DNA of 29,267 nt from the IMG/VR virus record IMGVR_UViG_3300042691_042285, positions 1 through 29,267 of that record; one strand, given 5' to 3'. The DNA is from a virus. This document shows, piece by piece, positions 22,282 to 29,053 of the stretch; positions within the stretch are counted from its first letter, which is position 1; the number at the start of each line of letters is the position of its first letter. The translations under genes and the position numbers were made by a program. Below the pieces are notes generated by a model that ran no database searches, was not told the origin of the DNA, and was given only the letters and a program-made list of their open reading frames with translations.

Positions 22282-24334
22282 AGGTTTGCACGAAATAGAG
22301 GGCTTGCAATTCATTCCGGTGAATGCGCAAAAACAACCCATTGTAAAAGACTGGCAAAACTCGGTCAAGAAATATGATTTGAGCAATTGCGTAGCCGTAG
22401 GCTTAGTTTGTGGAAAGCCGTCAGGAAACGTAGAGGTGATTGACATTGACCAAAAGTACAGCCTTGATGGTAAGCTTTTTGAAAACTACAAGAGGCTAAT
22501 TCATGAAATGGATTCCAATTTACTCCAAAAGTTGGTTGTTCAAAAGACAAAAAACGGTGGATATCACTTCATCTATCGTTGTGCCACTATTGGCGGTAAC
22601 ACAAAACTTGCAAACAGGGGTACAACTGATGCGGAAAAGGAGGAAACTTTCCAAAAAACATACGAGGCGGAGGTAAGCAAGGGAAAGGATGACGCTGAGG
22701 CTCGCAGAGTTGCCGATAAATCAAAGATAAACGACAAGGTAAGGGTTCTTATAGAGACGCGCGGTTTAGGCGGTCAAATCGTCTGTAATCCATCCGTAGG
22801 GTACGAGATGATTTATGGCGATTTGTATAGCATAACCGAAATAACTTCAGAGGAAAGAGATACTTTGTTTGGAATAGCCCGACAATTTAACGAGGTGGTA
22901 GAAGAATTTGTGTTGCCAACACGCGGTGCGGGAATAAAAAAGACAAAGGGGTTATCATCTTTTGATGATTACAATAAACGTGGCGATGTAGTTGGACTTT
23001 TGCAGAGCCATGGATGGAAAGTTGTTAAGCAACAAGGTCAAAAAACAATATTTTTAAGGCCGGGTCAATCTTCGGCTGTTTCTTCAGGCAACTATGATGC
23101 AAGCCGAAATTGGTTTAGTGTTTTTACGACAAGCAGCGAATTTGAGCCCGAAAAAGCTTATTTGCCATACGCAGTTTTTGCTGTCTTGGAGTGTAATAAG
23201 GACTTTGCAGAGGCGTCAAGAAAATTGTATGATATGGGATTTGGAGATAGGGAAGAGGTAAAAAAAGAGGCGCCAAGCACAAGAGTTATCACGTCAAGAG
23301 TTGATGTTAATGATGAGGATTTTAGTTTTTTGGCAAAGCCAGAGGATTATGACGATTATTTGGCTTCGGTAAGAAACGGCACTTTGAAGATGGGATTAAC
23401 AACCGGTAGCCCGTACTTAGACCAATATTTTCTTTTCAAGGAAGGCAATTTGGTAATGACCAATGGTATAGACAATACTGGTAAATCCGTTTTTACTTGG
23501 TATTTGTGCTTATTGGCCGCTATGTATCATGGTTGGAAGGGAATCATATTCTCAAGCGAAAATACCCTTGGAGCATTTATGAGAAAGATGATACAGTTTT
23601 ATTGGGGAAAGCCATTGGTTGGGAAGGGGGCTATGAACGAAACAGAATACGCTATTGCCAAAGAGTTTGTAGAAAAGCATTTTGCGCTTATCAAGGCTCA
23701 AGAGGATTTGTTCAATTACAAGGACATAATCAATATGGTTAAAAAAGCCCGAAAGGTCAAGAAATATAACTACGGAATGATAGACCCCTACAACTCGCTC
23801 AAAATAGACCTAAGCGGATTTAGTAAGCTCAATACGCACGAATATCATTATGAGGCGCTTAGCGAAATAAAGGCATACGGCCAACAGAATAATTTTGGGT
23901 GGTTTGTTAATCACCACGCAGTAACAGCGGCCGCAAGAACAAAAGATGGAGAGAAAAAGTATCAAGCAGCTCCAAATAAAGCAGACACAGAAGGAGGGCA
24001 AAAGGTTGCAAACAAGGCAGACGATTTTTTAACTATCCACAGAATTACCCAACATCCTACCGATTGGATGGTAACTGAACTTCACGTCAGAAAGATTAAA
24101 GATACTGAAACTGGCGGCAGGCCAACACCACTTGATTTCCCCGTAAAGTTTGAGATGTATAGAGGTGGTTGTGCATTTATAGAAAGGCTTGAAGAGGGTG
24201 GGCAACCAATTGACCCGGTACACGCTTGGCACATGAAGAGAGAAAGTAAGCAATCAGAAATCAAAATATCCGAACCAATAGCAGAAAGACCTACCACATG
24301 GAAGCCGTATAAAGACAACGACATTAACTTTTAA
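22271..24334 (+). CDS. Primase-polymerase/RecA-type helicase fusion
   Basis: This 687-aa protein combines an N-terminal archaeo-eukaryotic primase-like domain with a C-terminal DnaB/RecA-fold ATPase. In the primase part, VGLVCGKPSGNVEVIDIDQK holds the catalytic D-x-D (residues 58 and 60), GGYHFIYR carries the conserved His (99), and RVLIETRGLGGQIVCNPSVG is the third motif. Residues about 110-152 form an extra charged helical insert. A middle domain (residues 230-330) resembles a primase C-terminal linker. The ATPase shows Walker A NGIDNTGKSVF (residues 398-408) and Walker B YGMIDPYNSL (Asp 505), then WFVNHHAVTAAARTKDGEKK. It would unwind and prime at the replication fork. Overlaps the previous gene by 11 nt. 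Confidence 0.9.
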   Translation: MNFEGLHEIEGLQFIPVNAQKQPIVKDWQNSVKKYDLSNCVAVGLVCGKPSGNVEVIDIDQKYSLDGKLFENYKRLIHEMDSNLLQKLVVQKTKNGGYHFIYRCATIGGNTKLANRGTTDAEKEETFQKTYEAEVSKGKDDAEARRVADKSKINDKVRVLIETRGLGGQIVCNPSVGYEMIYGDLYSITEITSEERDTLFGIARQFNEVVEEFVLPTRGAGIKKTKGLSSFDDYNKRGDVVGLLQSHGWKVVKQQGQKTIFLRPGQSSAVSSGNYDASRNWFSVFTTSSEFEPEKAYLPYAVFAVLECNKDFAEASRKLYDMGFGDREEVKKEAPSTRVITSRVDVNDEDFSFLAKPEDYDDYLASVRNGTLKMGLTTGSPYLDQYFLFKEGNLVMTNGIDNTGKSVFTWYLCLLAAMYHGWKGIIFSSENTLGAFMRKMIQFYWGKPLVGKGAMNETEYAIAKEFVEKHFALIKAQEDLFNYKDIINMVKKARKVKKYNYGMIDPYNSLKIDLSGFSKLNTHEYHYEALSEIKAYGQQNNFGWFVNHHAVTAAARTKDGEKKYQAAPNKADTEGGQKVANKADDFLTIHRITQHPTDWMVTELHVRKIKDTETGGRPTPLDFPVKFEMYRGGCAFIERLEEGGQPIDPVHAWHMKRESKQSEIKISEPIAERPTTWKPYKDNDINF

Positions 24335-24344
24335 AAAATCAAAA

Positions 24345-24542
24345 ATGGTCTGTAAAAAGTTTTCGGAAATGACTCCGGTAGAAAAGGTATTATTCATTGG
24401 AGAGCTTACCCACGCTTGCATGAGCGATGATGATTTGCATGATATGGGTAGCTCTTTGATAGAAATAGCCAAAGCAAAAGGCATATTTAACAATGTTAAG
24501 ATAAACCCACCCGCACCACCAAAAGATGATTCCAAGGACTAA
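24345..24542 (+). CDS. Small protein of unknown function (65 aa)
   Basis: I do not recognise this protein. It is mainly helical (KKFSEMTPVEKVLFIGELTH, then LHDMGSSLIEIAKAKGIFNN) and ends in a Pro-rich tail (KINPPAPPKDDSKD). It lies 10 nt after the helicase fusion and overlaps the NinG-like gene by 17 nt, so it is probably a replication-operon member. The A-rich leader TTAAAAAATCAAAAATGG is typical of Bacteroidota starts. Confidence 0.65.
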   Translation: MVCKKFSEMTPVEKVLFIGELTHACMSDDDLHDMGSSLIEIAKAKGIFNNVKINPPAPPKDDSKD

Positions 24543-25125
24543 GCACGGAGATTGCAGTAATCAAGATTGTGGAGCCACAAACACCAATGTCGTAAAAGTT
24601 GGAAGGGATTTGTTTTGCTTGAAATGCAGGCAAAAACAAAAGGCTACTGCTCAACTTAACAAGGCGCAAAAGAATGCCATATCAAGAAAAATATACAAAA
24701 CAATTGAGCCTATAAGAGATAAAGAAAAGTCTGAAAAAGCATATTTAATTGTTGACCTTGATGATGTAGTAAGCAAATACGTTAGGTCTAAGGAAGCAAA
24801 CAAGGACGGAGTTGTATATTGCTACACCTGCAATAAGGCTGGAGATTGGAAATCATTTGATTGCGGTCATTATGTCGGAAGGTCTTTTATGAAGCTTAGG
24901 TGGGATTTGAGAAACTTAAGGCCACAATGCGTAAATTGCAACAGGCATCTTTATGGCAACATTGAAATTTATGGCGAAAGGTTGGAGAAAGAAACGCCAG
25001 GGATAGTAGAGCTGTTGGTTGAGGAATCAAGAGACGCTCACAAATGGTCTTTGCAAGAGCTGAAAGAGATGCTTATAGATTATAGGTCTAAATTAAAAAT
25101 GTCGCAATTAAAGTTCAAAAAATAG
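24526..25125 (+). CDS. ninG: NinG-like HNH recombination nuclease (199 aa)
   Basis: The N-terminus has a zinc knuckle (CSNQDC, then CLKC at residues 31-34). The core, VVYCYTCNKAGDWKSFDCGHY, then VGRSFMKLRWDLRNLRPQC and VNCNRHLYGN, is the lambda NinG pattern. Seen in it are C-x2-C, 'DCGHYVGRS' with the conserved GH, and C-x2-C-N-x-H. Phage NinG-type proteins are HNH-fold nucleases linked to recombination or Holliday-junction handling. The length is close to lambda NinG (204 aa). It is the last full-size gene of the replication operon, after the primase-helicase. Assignment is firm at family level; the exact substrate is inferred. Confidence 0.88.
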   Translation: MIPRTKHGDCSNQDCGATNTNVVKVGRDLFCLKCRQKQKATAQLNKAQKNAISRKIYKTIEPIRDKEKSEKAYLIVDLDDVVSKYVRSKEANKDGVVYCYTCNKAGDWKSFDCGHYVGRSFMKLRWDLRNLRPQCVNCNRHLYGNIEIYGERLEKETPGIVELLVEESRDAHKWSLQELKEMLIDYRSKLKMSQLKFKK

Positions 25126-25127
25126 CC

Positions 25128-25238
25128 GTGAACAAAAAACACATATACTTGGTTTTGATAGTCTATTCAATTGTTATTGGAATGGCCTTATATATGCTTT
25201 TTAATATCCTAAGCCTTTTACGGTTCCTTTTGCAATAA
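25128..25238 (+). CDS. Tiny single-span membrane protein (36 aa)
   Basis: A GTG at 25128, two bases after the NinG-like stop, opens 36 codons to a TAA at 25236. The translation KKHIYLVLIVYSIVIGMALY, then MLFNILSLLRFLLQ is almost wholly hydrophobic after two Lys residues, one good transmembrane helix with a basic N-terminus. The 3' end overlaps the convergent gene at 25201-25458 by 38 bp. No ATG start is present, and the GTG has no upstream Shine-Dalgarno motif. It may be a lysis or membrane-anchoring peptide, or a chance frame. Confidence 0.4.
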   Translation: MNKKHIYLVLIVYSIVIGMALYMLFNILSLLRFLLQ

Positions 25239-25458
25239 CCTTGCTTTCTCCATTTTTAATCTTTATTATACGAAAGGCTTTTGATTCTTTTGATGGCCTA
25301 TTGTGAGCCATTTCTGTAAGTATGTTTATGCAGTCAGATTCAGTTCTTGTAGTAGTTACAAAAAAATAAGACAAGTAGGCGCCAAACCTTAGTTCATATT
25401 TGGCTTTTTTGTCTGTGCTCATTCCAATAGTCAATTCTTCTTGATTTATGATTTCCAT
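25201..25458 (-). CDS. Uncharacterised small protein (85 aa)
   Basis: I do not recognise this protein. It looks mixed alpha/beta: EIINQEELTIGMSTDKKAKY, ELRFGAYLSYFFVTTTRTES, CINILTEMAHNRPSKESKAF. It is the last gene of the leftward operon that begins near 28.9 kb and it meets the plus-strand operon head to head, its 3' end overlapping the tiny membrane frame. Basic residues near the end (KIKNGESKVIAKGTVKGLGY) do not form a known motif. Confidence 0.6.
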   Translation of the reverse strand: MEIINQEELTIGMSTDKKAKYELRFGAYLSYFFVTTTRTESDCINILTEMAHNRPSKESKAFRIIKIKNGESKVIAKGTVKGLGY

Positions 25459-25461
25459 GTT

Positions 25462-25812
25462 TTATTCTTTTACTACTTTAATTTCTTCTCCAGATATTAT
25501 TGAATCAAGTAAGTTTTCTATAAATTCCTTTTGCTCATCATTAAGATGTATAAGCTTATCATTTATAGCCTCTATAAATATTGATGAGGATAGCTCATCT
25601 TGAAGAGATTTTTTATTTTCAGGTCCAAGCCTATCCATTAGATTGGAAATTATCCATTCGCACTTTTGGATATACTGATTAAAAACAGCCTTGACATCTC
25701 CGGTTGTTCCAAGGCGAACATCCTCAAAATATTGTTTAGCAATGTTAATGTGATGTATTCCTTTTGCTAAAGAATATGTGTTGTCTGTAAATCTTTGTTT
25801 TTCTACGGGCAT
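25462..25812 (-). CDS. Uncharacterised helical protein (116 aa)
   Basis: No family was recognised. The protein is almost wholly helical: GIHHINIAKQYFEDVRLGTT, VKAVFNQYIQKCEWIISNLM, DRLGPENKKSLQDELSSSIF, LNDEQKEFIENLLDSIISG. It has no Cys cluster or membrane segment. It lies 3 nt after the preceding small gene in the leftward early operon. The LTTG/V region near residue 35 could be a helix break. Its size and place suggest an early host-takeover or accessory protein, but nothing in the sequence says which. Confidence 0.6.
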   Translation of the reverse strand: MPVEKQRFTDNTYSLAKGIHHINIAKQYFEDVRLGTTGDVKAVFNQYIQKCEWIISNLMDRLGPENKKSLQDELSSSIFIEAINDKLIHLNDEQKEFIENLLDSIISGEEIKVVKE

Positions 25813-25814
25813 GA

Positions 25815-26000
25815 TTAGTTATTTTCTCTTTGGATTATTGTGTTATTATCGCATTTTGGGCACTCTACTGATTCTATTAGCCTTATTTCTTTTTCTCCAT
25901 TACCCCAATCTATTTCATCTGTCTCTATGATTGCAACCCACTCGTGTGAGCATAAGTCGCAAACGACATCAACAACTTCATAGACTATCCCAACTCTCAT
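25815..26000 (-). CDS. Zinc-ribbon small protein (61 aa)
   Basis: Two C-x2-C knuckles, VCDLCSHEWVAIIETDE and ESVECPKCDNNTIIQ, with about 30 residues between them, are a classical zinc ribbon. The fold supports nucleic-acid or protein contacts in many phage and bacterial regulators. Its start overlaps the upstream gene by 23 nt. Function not assignable. Leader is AT-rich, without a Shine-Dalgarno motif. Confidence 0.7.
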   Translation of the reverse strand: MRVGIVYEVVDVVCDLCSHEWVAIIETDEIDWGNGEKEIRLIESVECPKCDNNTIIQRENN

Positions 26001-26235
26001 CTTTTTCTAATTCTTTTTTAACGGCTTCATAATATTCGCGAATGGTCAAAAAGTTCGTTCCTACTATTGACTTGTCAGATGGCGCAACTTTTATTATTTC
26101 GTCAACAGCTATTAATGCACAAGCTATTGCATTGCTCCAATTAACACAAAAATGCAAGCCAATCTTATCTTTCTTGGAATAAAAACCCTCAATCATTTCC
26201 AACGCCTTCTCCCTTGGACTTGGTAATTTCTTCAT
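25978..26235 (-). CDS. Small helical phage protein (85 aa)
   Basis: Residues 1-25 include REKALEMIEGFYSKKDKIGL, and the C-terminus YYEAVKKELEKDESWDSL echoes, from memory, a widespread small Bacteroidota-phage family with 'K-A-x-E-L-V-x-x-F-Y' and an ending 'Y-W-x-x-V-K-x-E-I'. The family is uncharacterised. Keeping the start at 26235 preserves that N-terminal motif, although an ATG at 26196 would reduce the overlap with the upstream gene from 47 to 8 nt. No enzymatic residues are evident. Confidence 0.65.
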   Translation of the reverse strand: MKKLPSPREKALEMIEGFYSKKDKIGLHFCVNWSNAIACALIAVDEIIKVAPSDKSIVGTNFLTIREYYEAVKKELEKDESWDSL

Positions 26236-26383
26236 TAAATTTCTTAATTAAATTTACTACATAAATTGCCGGAATCTTTACATCCCCACTATAAAAGTGT
26301 TTTTCAAATGATTCTCTATCGGAATAAAACTGCGTAATGTTATCGTACTCCTTATAAAGAAAGTCCTTTATTTGCTTTTCCAT
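26189..26383 (-). CDS. Uncharacterised small protein (64 aa)
   Basis: The 64-aa product MEKQIKDFLYKEYDNITQFY...EGVGND is helical, with a charged C-terminus. No motif was recognised. The last 47 bases overlap the next gene, an unusually long overlap for this operon; an internal start in that gene is the alternative. The T-rich leader and the ordered sequence support it as real. Confidence 0.55.
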   Translation of the reverse strand: MEKQIKDFLYKEYDNITQFYSDRESFEKHFYSGDVKIPAIYVVNLIKKFNEEITKSKGEGVGND

Positions 26384-26396
26384 GTTTGGGGGATTA

Positions 26397-26507
26397 TTAC
26401 CAGTATTTAACTATGAAATGAATAATAACATACAGGACCGTAATCGGTATGGCCCAAAATGCAGCAACTAATAAGTAAAGTAGAATTTCGTTTAATGTCT
26501 TTTTCAT
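26397..26507 (-). CDS. Tiny single-span membrane protein (36 aa)
   Basis: An ATG at 26507 opens 36 codons to a TAA at 26399. The product MKKTLNEILLYLLVAAFWAI, then PITVLYVIIHFIVKYW, is a hydrophobic helix of about 25 residues with basic ends, as in small membrane proteins. It sits alone in a 151-bp gap in the leftward operon. The A/T-rich leader and strong hydrophobic moment support it, but the length alone would allow chance. Confidence 0.5.
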   Translation of the reverse strand: MKKTLNEILLYLLVAAFWAIPITVLYVIIHFIVKYW

Positions 26508-26534
26508 TGTAGTGTAGTTTTTAAAAATATGAAT

Positions 26535-26765
26535 TTATTTAATGCGCCCAACGTATTTCTTGTTAAAATATTTTTCTCCATGTATTTTACTCATGGGTTC
26601 GTTTTCAATACCAGCACACCAAGCATCTACTATTTGGTCTCTTTCTTTTTCAAGATATGTTCTCAATAAAGCGGCTGCAAATTTTATATTAATAACATCT
26701 CCAAATGCTCCATATCCTTTAATATCTTCAATTGCTTTTTGAAGAGCCGTTTTTTCTTTTGCCAT
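26535..26765 (-). CDS. Uncharacterised small protein (76 aa)
   Basis: I do not recognise this protein. It looks helical (MAKEKTALQKAIEDIKGYGA, then FAAALLRTYLEKERDQIVDA) and ends EKYFNKKYVGRIK. No Cys cluster or membrane span. It follows the cytosine-methyltransferase-like gene by 54 nt. A 17-codon frame in that gap is listed among the rejected items. Confidence 0.6.
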   Translation of the reverse strand: MAKEKTALQKAIEDIKGYGAFGDVINIKFAAALLRTYLEKERDQIVDAWCAGIENEPMSKIHGEKYFNKKYVGRIK

Positions 26766-26819
26766 TTTTTTATTTTAAAATATTTTTTAATAATTCGTGT
26801 TTTCTTTTACGATGTTTTT

Positions 26820-27494
26820 TCATTTTTTATTTAACAAATAATCTCCCCATTGTTTTGCCATGGCTTTTGCTATACCAGGAAAAGTTTTACTTCTTATGGT
26901 GCTTCTTTCTTCTTTTGTTTTTGCCTTTAATAGTGCCTCATAATACCACATTTGCTGTCTTTTTATTTTGCCAGTTTTTTTGCACCGCCAAGTTTTATAT
27001 TCATTGTTTTTTTCTACGTGAGTTATATTGTTGTCAAATAAATTTATAGAGTTATTATGATATAGTTTCGGTAAATTTTTTAACCATAAACACGTAGTTT
27101 TTTGATAAGAATCGCCAAAAAAATATGGCTGAATTATTTGGTCGGGTTTTCTATACGTTTTGCTCATTATTCCTATTGGGTTTTCAACGGCTATGTGTTT
27201 TATTGGCGCATTTATCATCGCCATAAAAAAATCAATACCTTGTTGTTGACGACCGTCTTTTCTTTTTTGTTCAAAGTGCATTGCTCCGCTAACTGTCAAA
27301 TGCGTACACGGAGGGAATGCAATCATAACATCATACCCACCCTCGTTTATTACCTCTATAACATCTTTTTTTATATGCCACTCTGGATGCCCTCCGCTAC
27401 AATCTAAAATATCACAAGAATATGCTTCAAAACCAATTAGCCTAAACTCTTTGCATACCGCTTGACTTTCTTCGCAAGCAATTAATATTTTCAT
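26820..27494 (-). CDS. DNA cytosine methyltransferase-like protein (PPC motif)
   Basis: Residues about 55-70, DVMIAFPPCTHLTVSG, contain the PPC motif with the catalytic Cys 63 of C5-cytosine methyltransferases, and VENPIG (103-108) fits the ENx motif VI. The SAM-binding start is unusual: MKILIACEESQAVCKEFRLI in place of F-x-G-x-G. At 224 aa it is much shorter than bacterial C5 enzymes (300-400 aa), and no full target-recognition domain is visible. From memory, this phage family is often annotated as a cytosine methyltransferase without proof. Activity on phage DNA to block restriction is the likely role. Its start overlaps the upstream small gene by ATGA. Confidence 0.65.
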   Translation of the reverse strand: MKILIACEESQAVCKEFRLIGFEAYSCDILDCSGGHPEWHIKKDVIEVINEGGYDVMIAFPPCTHLTVSGAMHFEQKRKDGRQQQGIDFFMAMINAPIKHIAVENPIGIMSKTYRKPDQIIQPYFFGDSYQKTTCLWLKNLPKLYHNNSINLFDNNITHVEKNNEYKTWRCKKTGKIKRQQMWYYEALLKAKTKEERSTIRSKTFPGIAKAMAKQWGDYLLNKK

Positions 27495-27631
27495 TTATGT
27501 TTCTTGACTTTTAATATTATGTATGGCGTCCACAAATAACCCTTTTTATAGTATCTCTCCCATGTCCAAGACCTATTAAATCTACTTGAAAACTTATAGG
27601 AACTCCATCTCCCGAAATTCAGCCAAATCAT
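27491..27631 (-). CDS. Small aromatic, basic protein (46 aa)
   Basis: The ATG at 27631 opens 46 codons to a TGA at 27493-27491, which overlaps the next ATG (ATGA). The product MIWLNFGRWSSYKFSSRFNR...YIILKVKKHK contains five Trp, six Tyr/Phe-type residues and many Arg/Lys, unlike a random frame. It lies 2 nt after the stop of the 47-aa gene. I have no function to offer; RNA or protein contacts are possible given the composition. Confidence 0.6.
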   Translation of the reverse strand: MIWLNFGRWSSYKFSSRFNRSWTWERYYKKGYLWTPYIILKVKKHK

Positions 27632-27633
27632 TT

Positions 27634-27777
27634 TTACAATTTTATCTTTATAAATATAATCAAAGCTATTGTCTGAATAGCAAGAGGTATTAAACTAATA
27701 GGATATGGGAATAATATAGCAACCGGCAAAACGGATAAAAAAAAGAAAACCGATTCGTATTTATATAGTGTTTTCAT
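27634..27777 (-). CDS. Tiny membrane protein (47 aa)
   Basis: The ATG at 27777 overlaps the stop of the N4/N6 methyltransferase (ATGA). The frame ends TAA at 27636-27634. The product MKTLYKYESVFFFLSVLPVA...LIIFIKIKL has two hydrophobic stretches, about residues 10-24 and 26-43, split by a Pro pair, so two spans in a hairpin are likely. No signal-cleavage site is seen. The coupled start supports expression. Confidence 0.55.
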   Translation of the reverse strand: MKTLYKYESVFFFLSVLPVAILFPYPISLIPLAIQTIALIIFIKIKL

Positions 27778-28637
27778 TGTCTTTGTTTTAATTGAAATAG
27801 TGTTTGGGGAAGTTGTGATATTCTTTTATTTGCTATTTCACAATACTCTGATGATATTTCACTTCCTATCCAATTTCTATTATTAACTATACACATTTTT
27901 GCAGTAGTACCACTTCCCATAAAACAATCGTAAACTAAATCTACTTCATTACTCCAACTTATCAAATGGTCATTTGCAAGTTTTTCGGGAAACATGGCAG
28001 GATGTTTAAAAGCAAAATTATCAGATGTTGTATTACCCTTACCCGTCGCATATTCCCAAATATTATATCTAAAACCAAATTCTTCAACTAATATTTGTTC
28101 TCTATTTCCAAGTTCACCATTTTTTTCTCTAACTGATGTTTTGCCAAACGTATAAGTTCCACCATATTTATTTTTTTTGTCTTTAATTAAATTAATTGTC
28201 TTTGGTTTCCCTTTACTTAATACAAACATAAATTCTATGGCATCTCTATATCTATTATTATGTGGCAATCCACCACTTGTTTTACTATAAATCATAGTAT
28301 CATAAACATTAAAACCAATACTTTGAAAATACAATGCTTGTTTAAAAGAAGTTAGAGTTTTATTTCCATTAATTGTTGCATCTTTTACAACCCAAACAAC
28401 AACTCCCCCATTTTTAGTTACTCTAAACAATTCTTTTGCAACATTTTCAAAATCAAATGAATACCCTTTGTAATCCCTTAAATTATCGTATGGAGGTGAT
28501 GTTATAGTTAAGTCAATAAAATTGTCTGACATCTTCCCCATAGTAATCAAGCAATCCTCATTGTAAATTTTATTTATCTCTATCATTGTATTTGTTTTAA
28601 AGTGTTCTTGTAACCATTCTACTGCTGTTTGTTTCAT
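27774..28637 (-). CDS. Beta-class N4-cytosine/N6-adenine DNA methyltransferase
   Basis: This 287-aa protein carries the catalytic motif TSPPYDN (residues 46-52) and the SAM-binding FMGSGTT (residues 239-245), in that order, which is the beta-class arrangement (N6_N4_Mtase family). 'SPPY' is typical of N4-cytosine enzymes, 'DPPY' of N6-adenine ones, so N4-cytosine is favoured. KHPAMFPEKL near residue 215 is the family's 'HPA-x-FP' stretch. The first 16 codons (MKQTAVEWLQEHFKTN) do not belong to the methyltransferase fold; an ATG at 28589 would remove them (see findings). Likely role: modifying phage DNA against restriction. No restriction gene is nearby. Confidence 0.88.
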   Translation of the reverse strand: MKQTAVEWLQEHFKTNTMIEINKIYNEDCLITMGKMSDNFIDLTITSPPYDNLRDYKGYSFDFENVAKELFRVTKNGGVVVWVVKDATINGNKTLTSFKQALYFQSIGFNVYDTMIYSKTSGGLPHNNRYRDAIEFMFVLSKGKPKTINLIKDKKNKYGGTYTFGKTSVREKNGELGNREQILVEEFGFRYNIWEYATGKGNTTSDNFAFKHPAMFPEKLANDHLISWSNEVDLVYDCFMGSGTTAKMCIVNNRNWIGSEISSEYCEIANKRISQLPQTLFQLKQRQ

Positions 28638-28660
28638 CGTATTTGCTTTTTAATGTGCCA

Positions 28661-28915
28661 CTATAATTTATTTTCCCTCATTAATTTTAGCATATCGCCC
28701 TTAGATAGTTCTTTATCTGTCGCAATAGCTCGTTTTGCTTCTTCTGGTTTTGTCGGTTTTTGGTCGGTTTTTGGGCTTGATTGTGATTCAACATAGTTTC
28801 TCAACAATACATCAACAAGCTCTTGGGCAGATTCAAAATTACCCCTCTTCATTGCATTATTAAAATGCACTATATTGAATCTTATACTTTTTGGTGATGA
28901 CTTTTTTGCTTTCAT
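28661..28915 (-). CDS. Ribbon-helix-helix-like DNA-binding protein (84 aa), putative array binder
   Basis: Residues 9-45, KSIRFNIVHFNNAMKRGNFE, then SAQELVDVLLRNYV, have the pattern strand, helix, turn, helix of Arc/CopG-type ribbon-helix-helix proteins, and a similar 'SIRF-x-x-x...V-x-x-LL-x-x-Y' string occurs, from memory, in many Bacteroidota-phage small proteins. The remainder (SSPKTDQKPTKPEEAKRAI) is a Pro/Lys-rich flexible tail with a final helix (LSKGDMLKLMRENKL). It is the first gene after the promoter and lies just downstream of the 11-bp repeat array, so autoregulation is a reasonable hypothesis. The family call needs a structural or profile check. Confidence 0.55.
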   Translation of the reverse strand: MKAKKSSPKSIRFNIVHFNNAMKRGNFESAQELVDVLLRNYVESQSSPKTDQKPTKPEEAKRAIATDKELSKGDMLKLMRENKL

Positions 28916-28918
28916 TTC

Positions 28919-29036
28919 TTGTATTACTTTTGTAGCTCTTTTGTGTTTCGTTTGTAATTCATTTGTAATCTATCCGTAGTACTATTGTATTTCAGCTGTA
29001 ACTCAATAGTAACTCAATCGCAACACAAATGTAATA
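28919..29036 (-). repeat. Phased array of eleven 11-bp direct repeats
   Basis: On the plus strand GTA-type cores recur exactly every 11 bases, with the G at 28921, 28932, 28943, 28954, 28965, 28976, 28987, 28998, 29009, 29020 and 29031. A typical unit is TTTGTAATTCA. Read on the minus strand it is TGAATTACAAA. GT is kept in 10 of 11 units and surrounding bases vary. Read in three frames, the region hits stops quickly, so it is not a coding repeat. The 11-bp spacing is near one helical turn, so each unit faces the same side of the DNA. It occupies the leader between the promoter and the first leftward gene. Confidence 0.9.
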
Positions 29037-29053
29037 CTAATTTAAATTACCAA
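29026..29053 (-). promoter_or_regulatory. Promoter of the leftward early operon, overlapping the repeat array
   Basis: On the minus strand, TTG (29053-29051), 17 nt, then TACATTTG (29033-29026) matches the Bacteroidota form TTG-N(17-23)-TAnnTTTG fully. A second TTTG four bases further upstream gives a 21-nt spacing. The -7 box is inside the last repeat unit, and the predicted start near 29019 places the array in the leader of about 104 nt. Sequence match only. Confidence 0.65.

Noticed and set aside
26770-26823. 17-codon frame MKKHRKRKHELLKNILK coupled (ATGA) to the cytosine methyltransferase-like gene
   Set aside because: Too short to support without conservation; composition is explained by the A-rich leader of the next gene.
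28919-29036. CRISPR array
   Set aside because: Units are 11 bp, contiguous and lack spacers, and no cas genes are nearby.
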